Shown here in pieces: positions 6,863 to 14,300 of a DNA stretch of 39,474 nt. Each line of letters opens with the position of its first letter. Position 1 is the first letter of the stretch. The DNA comes from Lachnospiraceae bacterium UBA1766 (GTDB lineage Bacteria; Bacillota; Clostridia; Lachnospirales; Lachnospiraceae), in the NCBI GenBank assembly GCA_002314715.1, contig DCGY01000026.1, positions 269 to 39,742 on the forward strand, in the 5' to 3' direction. Made by a program: the position numbers and the translations under genes. A model generated the notes under the pieces. It saw nothing but the letters and a program-made list of their open reading frames with translations. It did no database searches and was not told where the DNA came from.

Positions 6863-7810
6863 CTACTGCATTAACTGTTCTTCGATATGCAGAGAAAGGT
6901 TGTTCACACAGTCGTGGAAGGTACCCTTCATGGTACATCCCGCCGCACGCATATGTCCGCCGCCTCCGAAATAAGAAGCAACCTTGGAGGCGTCCACCTT
7001 TTCGTCGGTACGAAGACTGACCTTAAATTCCAGCAAGTCTGTTTCGTACATAAAAATCGCACAACTGATTCCCTTAATGTTTCTCAGCTGATTTACAATT
7101 CCATCAAAATCCTTGGGTGTCACATTGTAAAATTCCATGGTCTTCCGATCAATCATCCCTACAATGCACTTTCCGTCCATAAAGCGAATGCTTTCCATCA
7201 ATGCTCTTCCCATAATCTGAGACTGCACATAGGTCTTCTGATAAAAGCTTTCCAGAATTACTTTCGGAAAATCAAACCCAAACTCCATCAAATCCGCCAT
7301 TCTGCGCATGGTAGCCGGTGTGGTATTGGAATACTGACACACTCCGGTATCATGAATAATACCGGTATATAAACAAAGGGCTATATCCGCATCCAGATAC
7401 TGCTTCTCCATAATATCGAAAAGCACCTCACAGCAAGCCCCCATGTTCGGGCATACCAGATTTACGTTGGCAATTCCCTTATTGGTCAGATGATGGTCAA
7501 TATTGATTGTTTTTTTTGCCTGTTCATAGTACAAACAGGCATCCCCGATTCGCTCCGGTGTGGTATCCACTACAAAAAACACATCGAAGGCTTCCTGCTC
7601 AGCAAAGGTAGAATCAATTTGATCATACCCCTTCAGATAGGAGAAAACCGGGGGAGGTGTCTCCAAATGCACAGAAACCTGTGCCTGGGGACAGCCCTTT
7701 TGTACATATTGTGCAAGTGCCAGGCAAGAGCCCACGCAATCGCCATCCGGTCTTACATGACCGGTAATGCCGATACGCTTTGCCCCCTGACATTCTTTTA
7801 ATAAATCCAT
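6863..7810 (-). CDS. nrnA: DHH-family nanoRNase / pAp phosphatase
   Basis: NrnA degrades 2-5 nt RNA fragments and dephosphorylates 3'-phosphoadenosine 5'-phosphate, linking RNA decay with sulfur metabolism. The 315-residue product has the DHH phosphoesterase metal motifs in order: HVRPDGDCVGS (residues 18-28), VVDTTPER, NIDHHLTN and GIIHDTGVC. The C-terminal DHHA1 domain has its GGGGHMRAAG glycine-rich motif near residue 280. Its ATG overlaps the rbfA stop by one base (TAATG), indicating translational coupling. Length matches the family. Its place between rbfA and truB is characteristic of Bacillota. Confidence 0.95.
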   Translation of the reverse strand: MDLLKECQGAKRIGITGHVRPDGDCVGSCLALAQYVQKGCPQAQVSVHLETPPPVFSYLKGYDQIDSTFAEQEAFDVFFVVDTTPERIGDACLYYEQAKKTINIDHHLTNKGIANVNLVCPNMGACCEVLFDIMEKQYLDADIALCLYTGIIHDTGVCQYSNTTPATMRRMADLMEFGFDFPKVILESFYQKTYVQSQIMGRALMESIRFMDGKCIVGMIDRKTMEFYNVTPKDFDGIVNQLRNIKGISCAIFMYETDLLEFKVSLRTDEKVDASKVASYFGGGGHMRAAGCTMKGTFHDCVNNLSLHIEEQLMQ

Positions 7811-8193
7811 TATTCTTCCTCTTCCCTGCTGTTCTTCGCATCCTGTGCAATGACTTCGTCAATCTTATGGGACATATTGACACCATATTCAATTGACTGG
7901 TCCATAACGAAGGTAATATCCGGTGTATTGCGAAGATTTACCTTCTTGGCTAACTGGGTGCGGATAAAGCCGGATGCACTTACCAGTCCCTTATGGGTGG
8001 AGACTCTAACATCCTCACCACCAAGGACACTGATCCATGCCTTGCAGCTCTTCAAATCCGGAGCAACCTCTACCGCTACCACACTGGTCCAGGGACTGAT
8101 GCGAGGGTCTTTGATTTCTCCTCGGATAATTTCTGCAAGTGCCTTTTGCACTTCCCCGTTGATACGGGTATTTTTCACACTATTTCTTCTCAT
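7810..8193 (-). CDS. rbfA: 30S ribosome-binding factor A
   Basis: RbfA is a late 30S maturation factor that helps process the 16S 5' end, especially at low temperature. The 127-residue product shows family features: RINGEVQKALAEIIRGEIKDPRI at the N-terminus, VVAVEVAPDLKSCKAWISV, RTQLAKKVNLRNTPDITFVMD and SIEYGVNMSHKI. The ATG at 8193 has AAGGA 7 nt upstream. The acidic tail (EEEE) ends in a TAA that overlaps the nrnA start. It follows infB by 30 nt, as in most bacteria. Confidence 0.96.
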   Translation of the reverse strand: MRRNSVKNTRINGEVQKALAEIIRGEIKDPRISPWTSVVAVEVAPDLKSCKAWISVLGGEDVRVSTHKGLVSASGFIRTQLAKKVNLRNTPDITFVMDQSIEYGVNMSHKIDEVIAQDAKNSREEEE

Positions 8194-8223
8194 AGCTTAT
8201 TCCTTCTTTTTTCAAAAACAAGA

Positions 8224-11200
8224 CTAACGAGGAACCTCAACCATAATGTAAGCTTCTACAATATCGAACTCCTGCATCTGATCAAATCCGTCAAATACAA
8301 GACCACATTCGAAGCCTGCCTTTACTTCCTTCACATCATCCTTAAATCTCTTCAGGGAAGCAAGCTCACCTTCGAAGATCTGCTTACCCTCACGGCTGAT
8401 ACGTACCTTACATCCTCTCTGGAACTGACCATCCAGAACGTAAGAACCTGCGATGTTACCGATAGCGGAAGCCTTGAAGATCTGACGAACCTCTGCATGA
8501 CCGATAATCTTCTCCTCAAATACAGGATCCAACATACCCTTCATAGCAGCCTCGATATCCTCGATTGCCTGATAAATCACACGATACAAGCGTACATCCA
8601 CGCCTTCTCTTTCGGCAGTGGTCTTTGCAGCCGCATCCACCTTAACATTGAAACCGATAATAATTGCATTGGAAGCACTAGCCAAAGTAACATCGGACTC
8701 ATTGATAGCACCAACACCACCATGGATGCACTTCACCACTACTTCCTCGTTGGAAAGCTTCAGCAAGGACTGCTTTACAGCCTCCACACTACCCTGAACA
8801 TCAGCCTTAACAATCAGGTTCAATTCCTTCAAATTGCCTTCCTGAATCTGGGAGAACAAATCATCCAGGGACATCTTGCTCTTGGTCTCTTCCAGCATCT
8901 TCTCCTTGTTCTGAGCCATATATGTCTCAGCATAGGACTTCGCCATCTTATCGCTGTCATGCGCAAGGAATACTTCACCTGCACTGGGAACATCGGAGAG
9001 ACCTAAAATCTCAACAGGAGTAGAAGGATCTGCTTCCTTCACACGTCTGCCCTTATCATCCACCATGGCACGAACCTTACCGTAGCAAGCACCTGCGGAA
9101 ATGAAATCTCCTACATGGAGCGTACCCTTTTGTACCAGTACGGTAGCTACAGGACCACGTCCCTTATCAAGCTCTGCCTCAATTACAAGACCTCTTGCCT
9201 TTCTCTTGGGGTTCGCCTTAAGCTCCAGAATATCAGCGGTAAGAAGAATGGTCTCCAACAAGTCTTCAATACCCTGTCCGGATTTTGCGGATACCGGTAC
9301 AAACTCGGTATTTCCGCCCCAGTCGGTAGCAACCAATTCATATTCGGTAAGCTCCTGCTTTACTCTTTCGATGTTAGCGGCAGGCTTATCAATCTTATTT
9401 ACTGCTACAATGATTTCAATACCGGCAGCCTTTGCATGGTTGATTGCCTCGATGGTCTGGGGCATTACACCATCATCTGCTGCAACTACAAGGATTGCAA
9501 TATCGGTAGAATTTGCACCACGCATACGCATAGCGGTAAATGCTTCGTGTCCGGGTGTATCCAGGAAGGTAATCTTCCTGCCATCGATGGTAACGGTGTA
9601 CGCACCGATATGCTGGGTAATACCACCTGCTTCCTTGTCGGTTACATTGGTCTTACGAATTGCATCCAAAAGGGAGGTTTTACCATGGTCAACGTGTCCC
9701 ATTACACAGATAACAGGAGGTCTTTCCACAAGGTCTTCTTCCTTCTCATCCTCTTCCTTCAACAACTCTTCAATTACGTCAACCTTTACTTCCTTCTCAC
9801 AAAGGATTTCGTATTCCATTGCGATGTTTTCCGCATCTTCATAGGAAATTTCCTGGTTAACGGTTACAATCTTACCCTCTAAGAACAGCTTCTTTACGAT
9901 TGCGGAAGGCTGAATCTTCATCTTGTCGGCAAGATCCTTAATGGTAATCATCTCCGGAATGGTGATGACCTTAATGACTTCTTCAACAGCTTCTTCTTTC
10001 TTCTTTTCAGGCTTGATGAAGCGACCGGGCTTATTCTTTAAAGCCTCGTCCTCCTCATACATGTAATCCTTCTTGTTGCGCTGTTTATCCTTTTCCTGGC
10101 TAAAGCGTCTCTTATCTTCTTCACGCTTCTTTTCGATGTCCTTGGAAGGAGCCTCGCCGCCGAATCCGCCTGCTTTTGCTCCTGCCTTATCACGGTCGTT
10201 ACGGAATCCGGGCTTACCGCCTCTTCCGTCTCTGTTGTTTTCGAAGGCCTTATCCTTATCAAAGGTACCGCCACCGAATCCACCTCTCTGACCGTCACGA
10301 TTCTGACCGAATCCGCCACCGGGTCTTCTGTCACCCTGGGGACGATCTCCCTGCGGTCTGTTAAAGCCTGAAGGTCTGTCGCCCTGAGGTCTCTGACCAT
10401 TCTGACCATTTCTGTTCTGATAAGGTCTGTCGCCGTACTGTCCCTGAGGTCTTCTGTCTCCCTGATTGTAAGGGCGGTCACCCTGGGGTCTGTCCTCACG
10501 GTTACGATCCTGGTAACGTCCCTGTCCGCGATTGTCCTGATTACGATTGTCTCTGTTGTAAGGACGATCTCCCTGGGGTCTGTCCTCACGATTACGATCC
10601 TGGTAACGTCCGTCCTGATTACGATTGTCTCTGTTGTAAGGACGGTCTCCCTGCGGTCTGTCTTCACGAGGTCTGTCATTTTGTACCGGACGAGTCTGAA
10701 CCGGTGCTGCTTCCTTCACGGTTTCAACCGGACTGGTTACCGGTGCTTCTGCTACAGTCTCCGGCTTCTCTACCGGTTTTGCAGGACGTACCGGAGTATT
10801 TACCTGCATCTGTACGCTGGGCGTAGGAGAAGGAGGTGTTAAAGGCTTGATGGTAGGACGTACCGGTGCCTGACCTCTTCCGTTATTGTTATTAAAACGA
10901 TTATTGTTATTATTGTTTGCCGGATTCTGCTGGGGTCTGTTGACCGGTCTCTGATTGTTGTCAGAGCGCTGTCCGGGCATCTTCGAATTCTGAGGATTAC
11001 TTACAAAAATAATCTTCTTTTTCTTCTTGGGTGCGTCATCGGAATCCTCCTTTGCAGGCTCTGCGACGGGAGCAGGCTTCTCTGCCTTTCCGAATGCCTG
11101 ACGTACCATAGCAATTTCATTATCCTCTAATCCGCTGGAAGCAGTCTTTCCTTCAAAGCCCTTTTCCTGCAAGAAACCGATAATGTCTTTGCTCTGTTTA

Positions 11201-11241
11201 TCTAATTCTTTTGCGATTTCATGTATCTTCATTTTCGCCAT
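8224..11241 (-). CDS. infB: Translation initiation factor IF-2 with long repetitive N-terminal region
   Basis: IF-2 is the GTPase that brings initiator tRNA to the ribosome. The 1005-residue product is long. A first IF2_N fold at residues 1-50 (IHEIAKELDKQSKDIIGFL) is followed by about 350 residues of disordered Asn/Gln/Arg/Gly/Pro-rich sequence. This includes tandem repeats built on DRPQGDRPYNRDNRN around residues 185-270 and RGG-like stretches. A second IF2_N module (TIKDLADKMKIQPSAIVKKL) lies near residue 435. The G domain begins near 515: GHVDHGKTSLLD (G1), DTPGHEAF (G3) and NKID (G4). C-terminal domains II to IV complete the protein. The ATG lies 2 nt after the ylxQ stop. The unusual part is the repeat-rich linker, while the catalytic core is normal. 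Confidence 0.98.
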   Translation of the reverse strand: MAKMKIHEIAKELDKQSKDIIGFLQEKGFEGKTASSGLEDNEIAMVRQAFGKAEKPAPVAEPAKEDSDDAPKKKKKIIFVSNPQNSKMPGQRSDNNQRPVNRPQQNPANNNNNNRFNNNNGRGQAPVRPTIKPLTPPSPTPSVQMQVNTPVRPAKPVEKPETVAEAPVTSPVETVKEAAPVQTRPVQNDRPREDRPQGDRPYNRDNRNQDGRYQDRNREDRPQGDRPYNRDNRNQDNRGQGRYQDRNREDRPQGDRPYNQGDRRPQGQYGDRPYQNRNGQNGQRPQGDRPSGFNRPQGDRPQGDRRPGGGFGQNRDGQRGGFGGGTFDKDKAFENNRDGRGGKPGFRNDRDKAGAKAGGFGGEAPSKDIEKKREEDKRRFSQEKDKQRNKKDYMYEEDEALKNKPGRFIKPEKKKEEAVEEVIKVITIPEMITIKDLADKMKIQPSAIVKKLFLEGKIVTVNQEISYEDAENIAMEYEILCEKEVKVDVIEELLKEEDEKEEDLVERPPVICVMGHVDHGKTSLLDAIRKTNVTDKEAGGITQHIGAYTVTIDGRKITFLDTPGHEAFTAMRMRGANSTDIAILVVAADDGVMPQTIEAINHAKAAGIEIIVAVNKIDKPAANIERVKQELTEYELVATDWGGNTEFVPVSAKSGQGIEDLLETILLTADILELKANPKRKARGLVIEAELDKGRGPVATVLVQKGTLHVGDFISAGACYGKVRAMVDDKGRRVKEADPSTPVEILGLSDVPSAGEVFLAHDSDKMAKSYAETYMAQNKEKMLEETKSKMSLDDLFSQIQEGNLKELNLIVKADVQGSVEAVKQSLLKLSNEEVVVKCIHGGVGAINESDVTLASASNAIIIGFNVKVDAAAKTTAEREGVDVRLYRVIYQAIEDIEAAMKGMLDPVFEEKIIGHAEVRQIFKASAIGNIAGSYVLDGQFQRGCKVRISREGKQIFEGELASLKRFKDDVKEVKAGFECGLVFDGFDQMQEFDIVEAYIMVEVPR
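10440..10690 (-). repeat. Tandem coding repeats in the infB linker
   Basis: Three near-identical copies encode DRPQGDRPYNRDNRNQD followed by RYQDRNRE-type sequence. The DNA copies near 10490 and 10571 share long runs with only single-base differences. They encode a charged, disordered, RGG-like linker. Recent duplication and length variation between strains are likely. Confidence 0.85.
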
Positions 11242-11243
11242 TA

Positions 11244-11585
11244 TTACCTATTTCCCTCCATATTATGTCCGGTGATCCCTTCGGCTTTTAGCAGCTTTAT
11301 GATGGAAGTTGCCAGTCCCATATCATATACTGCCAGGGATGACCTAAGGTCCTTTCCAAGTGCACGACCCAGTTCCGCTTTGGTACCGTATTCATAAATC
11401 GGCACCTCATAATAAGAACATTTGTCGTGAAATAACTTTTTGGTGTTGTCTGAAGCATCTTCAGCCACAATGACTAATCCCGCTTTTCCTGTTCGCACCG
11501 CTTCCAGTGTTTGGAACTCGCCGCTGCCCACATTTCGACCTCGCATGGCGATTCCAAGCATTGACAATACTTTATTTGGCTTCAA
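11244..11585 (-). CDS. ylxQ: L7Ae-family ribosome-associated protein YlxQ
   Basis: A small L7Ae/L30e/Gadd45-family protein expected to bind kink-turn-like RNA. It is usually encoded between ylxR and infB, as here. Recognisable features are NKVLSMLGIAMRGRNVGSGE at the N-terminus, AGLVIVAEDASDNTKK and the ELGRALGK segment. I prefer the TTG start at 11583-11585, which gives 113 residues, because AAAGGAG lies 10 nt upstream and the product then aligns with the usual YlxQ N-terminus. The same frame is open to an ATG at 11624, which would overlap ylxR by 53 nt and has no ribosome binding site. The molecular role of YlxQ is poorly known. Confidence 0.88.
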   Translation of the reverse strand: MKPNKVLSMLGIAMRGRNVGSGEFQTLEAVRTGKAGLVIVAEDASDNTKKLFHDKCSYYEVPIYEYGTKAELGRALGKDLRSSLAVYDMGLATSIIKLLKAEGITGHNMEGNR

Positions 11586-11844
11586 TGCTTTCAAACTCCT
11601 TTTCCAAGGCATCATATATTTCATTGCTGATTGTCATCTTAAAGGATCGCTCAAGGCCTTTATTCTTTCGTGCCTTTTTTAAGCATTCCTCATTCATACA
11701 AACATATGCGCCTCTGCCGTTTTTCTTTCCTGTCGCATCAAGACAAATGGTATCTTCCGGAGTTTTGATGACACGCATCATTTCTTTCTTGCTCTTCATC
11801 TCTCCACATCCGATGCATTGTCTCAGCGGAATTTTCTTTGTCAT
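11572..11844 (-). CDS. ylxR: YlxR-family RNA-binding protein (RnpM, RNase P modulator)
   Basis: The 90-residue product belongs to the YlxR/DUF448 family, reported in Bacillus subtilis to bind and modulate RNase P RNA. Signatures are PLRQCIGCGEMKSKKEMMRV at the N-terminus and GKKNGRGAYVCMNEECLKKA in the middle. The four cysteines lie in the two CxxC/CxxxxC positions typical of the family. The ATG at 11844 has AAAGGA upstream. It follows nusA by 26 nt and overlaps the start of ylxQ, supporting a tightly packed operon. Confidence 0.94.
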   Translation of the reverse strand: MTKKIPLRQCIGCGEMKSKKEMMRVIKTPEDTICLDATGKKNGRGAYVCMNEECLKKARKNKGLERSFKMTISNEIYDALEKEFESIEAK

Positions 11845-11870
11845 ATTACCAAAATCCTTTCCAAAGGGGA

Positions 11871-12983
11871 TTATTCCTCAGTAGCGTCCTCTTCATAATC
11901 CTCTTCATCCAAATAATCCTCATAACGGAATCCGGGAGCATCCTTTGCCTGGGTCTCAGACTTAATATCAATCTTGTATCCGGTAAGTCTTGCTGCCAAG
12001 CGTGCGTTCTGTCCTTCCTTACCAATTGCAAGGGATAACTGATAATCCGGAACAACAACCTTTGCGGTCTTCTCGTCGGGATCTGCAAATACTGCTACAA
12101 TCTTTGCAGGAGACAATGCGTTCTGAATTAAGTTACCGGGGTTCTCATCCCAGTTTACAATATCAATCTTCTCACCACGAAGCTCTTCTACGATAGCGTT
12201 TACTCTGGCGCCGTTCATACCGACACAAGCACCTACCGCATCTACGTTGGGATCTACGCTCCATACTGCAATCTTGGTACGGCTTCCTGCTTCTCTGGCA
12301 ATGCTCTTAATTTCTACGGTACCATCCTTAATCTCGGTTACTTCGGATTCAAACAATCTCTTCACCAATTCGGGATGTGTGCGGCTAACGTTAATACGAG
12401 GTCCCTTAGGAGTGTTCTTTACTTCAAGAACGTAAACCTTAATTCTCTCGGTAGGGCTGAATACCTCACCCTTTACCTGTTCGCTTTCCAATAACATTGC
12501 ATCTGCCTTACCAAGATTGATGCTGATGTTCTTGCCTACATAACGCTGTACCACGCCGGTAACAACGTCCTTTTCTTTTTCAAAATACTGATTGTAAATG
12601 ACGCTTCTTTCCTCTTCACGAATCTTCTGAAGAATGACGTTCTTTGCATTCATGGTAGCGATACGGCCAAATTCCTTTGACTTAATCTCTACATGAAGCA
12701 TATCGCCAACCTGTGCCTTTTTGGAAACAGCCTTTGCATCATCTAGGCAGATCTGTAAGCAATCGTCGAGAACCTCTTCCTTGGTCTCAACCACTTCCTT
12801 CTCCGCATATACCAGGAAGTCGCATGTTTCACGGTTGATTTCAACCTTGATATTGTCTGCCTTGCCGAAATGATTCTTGCAAGCAGTCATAAGGGAATTC
12901 TCAATTGCCTCAAAGAGAGTTTCCTTACTAATCTCCTTCTCCTTCTCCAGTATATTTAATGCCTCCATTAATTCCTTGTTCAT
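11871..12983 (-). CDS. nusA: Transcription termination/antitermination factor NusA
   Basis: NusA binds RNA polymerase and nascent RNA, promoting pausing and intrinsic termination. The 370-residue product has the length of the Gram-positive form without the C-terminal acidic repeats of E. coli. The N-terminal polymerase-binding domain (MNKELMEALNILEKEK) is followed by S1 (VVTGVVQRYVGKNISINLG near residue 142). Two KH domains carry GACVGMNGARVNAI near 230 and LAIGKEGQNARLAARL near 318. A very acidic tail ends the protein. GGAGG lies 5 nt before the ATG. rimP is 40 nt upstream. NusA often controls its own operon, and the rimP leader hairpin would be a suitable target. Confidence 0.98.
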   Translation of the reverse strand: MNKELMEALNILEKEKEISKETLFEAIENSLMTACKNHFGKADNIKVEINRETCDFLVYAEKEVVETKEEVLDDCLQICLDDAKAVSKKAQVGDMLHVEIKSKEFGRIATMNAKNVILQKIREEERSVIYNQYFEKEKDVVTGVVQRYVGKNISINLGKADAMLLESEQVKGEVFSPTERIKVYVLEVKNTPKGPRINVSRTHPELVKRLFESEVTEIKDGTVEIKSIAREAGSRTKIAVWSVDPNVDAVGACVGMNGARVNAIVEELRGEKIDIVNWDENPGNLIQNALSPAKIVAVFADPDEKTAKVVVPDYQLSLAIGKEGQNARLAARLTGYKIDIKSETQAKDAPGFRYEDYLDEEDYEEDATEE

Positions 12984-13023
12984 TACATCCTCCGTTCCGG
13001 CCTTCGCCTATATTTTCCTATCT

Positions 13024-13491
13024 CTAAAAATCAAATGCCAATCGAATCAGCGCCACATCTGCTCTTTGGAAGGTAAGTTCCTCTCCTTCTTCCGATACAA
13101 TGGTAATCTGCTTTTCATCAAAGCTTTTCAGTTCGCCTGCAAATTCCTTCACCTTATCCACTGCCTTAAACAGTTTGATTTCCACCTGTTCTCCGATACT
13201 CTTTGCAAGGTGCTTATCCTTCTTTAAGGTTCTGCCAAGTCCCGGACTGGATACTTCCAGAATATAGGCCTCCTCAATGAAGTCATCCTTGTCAAGTGCA
13301 TCGGAAAGGGCACGGCTTACAGTCTCGCAATCCAGGATGTTTACGCCTTCCGGCTTATCGATGTATGCTCTTAAATAGAAGTCAGATCCTTCCTTTACAT
13401 ACTCCACATCATAGATTTCAATTCCAAGCGGACGCACAATGGGTTCCAACAGATTCTCTGTCTTCGCTTCATAGGTTTCCCTTTTTGACAT
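13024..13491 (-). CDS. rimP: Ribosome maturation factor RimP
   Basis: RimP acts early in 30S assembly. The product is 155 residues with the N-terminal alpha/beta domain (IYDVEYVKEGSDFYLRAYID and VSRALSDALD, then LEVSSPGLGRTLKK, the family signature) and a C-terminal SH3-like barrel (EVEIKL-type strand, ITIVSEEGEELTF). I place the start at the ATG at 13491 because AGGAGG lies 6 nt upstream. The frame is open to 13545, but that extension crosses a perfect hairpin. It is the first gene of the nusA-infB operon and has a perfect consensus promoter at 13565-13593. Confidence 0.97.
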   Translation of the reverse strand: MSKRETYEAKTENLLEPIVRPLGIEIYDVEYVKEGSDFYLRAYIDKPEGVNILDCETVSRALSDALDKDDFIEEAYILEVSSPGLGRTLKKDKHLAKSIGEQVEIKLFKAVDKVKEFAGELKSFDEKQITIVSEEGEELTFQRADVALIRLAFDF

Positions 13492-13511
13492 GAAATTCCT
13501 CCTAACAAACA

Positions 13512-13540
13512 AGTAAGAGTGGCTTGTGGCCACTCTTACT
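13512..13540 (-). promoter_or_regulatory. Perfect 12-bp hairpin in the rimP leader, possible attenuator
   Basis: AGTAAGAGTGGC and GCCACTCTTACT pair perfectly around a 5-nt loop, starting about 18 nt after the predicted transcription start. The T-rich tail TGTTTGTT runs into the AGGAGG of rimP. The shape suits a weak intrinsic terminator used for attenuation. Control by NusA is inference. Confidence 0.6.
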
Positions 13541-13564
13541 ATCAAAATTCATATTAACATTTGC

Positions 13565-13593
13565 ATTATAGTCCCGAAGAATGGATTTGTCAA
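13565..13593 (-). promoter_or_regulatory. Perfect consensus SigA promoter of the rimP-nusA-infB operon
   Basis: The minus strand has TTGACA (13588-13593), 17 nt, then TATAAT (13565-13570). Start of transcription is expected near 13558, about 67 nt before the rimP ATG. It lies in the gap after the pilin gene, so the housekeeping operon is independent of the pilus genes. Confidence 0.88.
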
Positions 13594-13622
13594 CGGGAAG
13601 ATTGAAAAACTTTTAAGGCAAA

Positions 13623-14108
13623 TTACTTAATTGTAAAGAGCTTTCTATCAGTAGCAGTTGAAGGTGCTGTATCACTCCATGCTCCATCGTAATAATACTG
13701 GGTACCCTTTGCATCGGTATACTCTACATAAACAACTGTAAATGCCGCATGGTTAGCGCTACTAGCGGCTAATCCAGCTGCAGCAACATCATTTTTCACA
13801 TTAACACCAATCTTAAACGCTGTACAATCAGAAACATCTGCAGTAGTCAATACTTTATCCTTTCTGTCTTCGATTACACTAGCTGCTTTTCCTTCACCAT
13901 AAAGCTGAGACAATTCTGCCTGTGCAGCAGTCATTGCACTCTTTGCATTTAACTGGGTCTGTGATCCTCTCGCACGGTCAATGTAACCCAACAATGCAGG
14001 AACAAGAATACCTGCAAGAATTGCAAGAATTACCAAAACAACGATTAACTCAACCAAGGTAAAACCTTTGTTGTTCTTTGCTTTCTGAAAACGATCCATA
14101 AATTTCAT
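13623..14108 (-). CDS. Type IV pilin-like protein, probable major pilin
   Basis: A 161-residue prepilin. The short charged leader ends NNKG and is cut before FTLVELIVVLVILAILAGILVPALLGYIDRA, with the conserved Glu5 of the mature protein. The rest is a typical pilin helix and a small, Ala-rich globular domain without cysteines, ending in RKLFTIK. It is the last gene of the pilus cluster, follows the ATPase gene and has its own strong promoter and an ideal AGGAGG site, so high output is expected. This fits the major subunit. The protein family alone cannot separate type IV pilin from a T2SS-like major pseudopilin. Confidence 0.92.
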   Translation of the reverse strand: MKFMDRFQKAKNNKGFTLVELIVVLVILAILAGILVPALLGYIDRARGSQTQLNAKSAMTAAQAELSQLYGEGKAASVIEDRKDKVLTTADVSDCTAFKIGVNVKNDVAAAGLAASSANHAAFTVVYVEYTDAKGTQYYYDGAWSDTAPSTATDRKLFTIK

Positions 14109-14148
14109 ACCTTTTCTCCTCCTGTGTAGAAATTTTGATTATGTAGAT

Positions 14149-14177
14149 ATTATAGCAGAAACTTTGTATTTTTACAA
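14149..14177 (-). promoter_or_regulatory. SigA-type promoter of the small pilin gene
   Basis: The minus strand has TTGTAA (14172-14177), 17 nt, then TATAAT (14149-14154). Transcription should begin near 14142, about 34 nt before the pilin ATG. Two bases of TTGACA differ, but the -10 is consensus. Confidence 0.72.
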
Positions 14178-14246
14178 CACTTTATGCAATATTATATGAA
14201 TTTTCTCACAATTTAACAATATGCCTATATGATGTGCTTAAAGTCT

Positions 14247-14283
14247 CTGTTTCTACGGATATTTTGTATATCGGCAGAAACAG
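14247..14283 (-). promoter_or_regulatory. 16-bp stem-loop between the ATPase gene and the pilin gene
   Basis: CTGTTTCTGCCGATAT pairs with ATATCCGTAGAAACAG around a 5-nt loop, with one mismatch and one wobble. It begins 18 nt after the ATPase stop. The tail AGACTTTAAG has only three T in a row, so it may be a leaky terminator or mRNA end-stabiliser that separates pilin mRNA from the upstream operon. It overlaps the candidate sigma-D -10. Confidence 0.55.
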
Positions 14284-14295
14284 TTCTCTTATTTA
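14268..14295 (-). promoter_or_regulatory. Candidate sigma-D (FliA-type) promoter before the small pilin
   Basis: TAAA (14292-14295), a 16-nt spacer and GCCGATAT (14268-14275) on the minus strand match the Bacillus sigma-D pattern TAAA-N14-16-GCCGATAT. It would give a leader of about 150 nt. The octamer is also half of a stem-loop, so the match might be structural instead. Confidence 0.45.
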
Positions 14296-14300
14296 TACCC

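Noticed and set aside
7993..9006. 337-codon open frame on the plus strand opposite infB
   Set aside because: It is antisense to the highly conserved IF-2 C-terminal coding region, has no ribosome binding site or family motif, and such frames are common opposite codon-biased genes.
14109..14300. Possible c-di-GMP riboswitch before the pilin gene, as known in Clostridioides difficile
   Set aside because: No GEMM-I or GEMM-II core motif could be seen; only a simple stem-loop and promoter elements are present.
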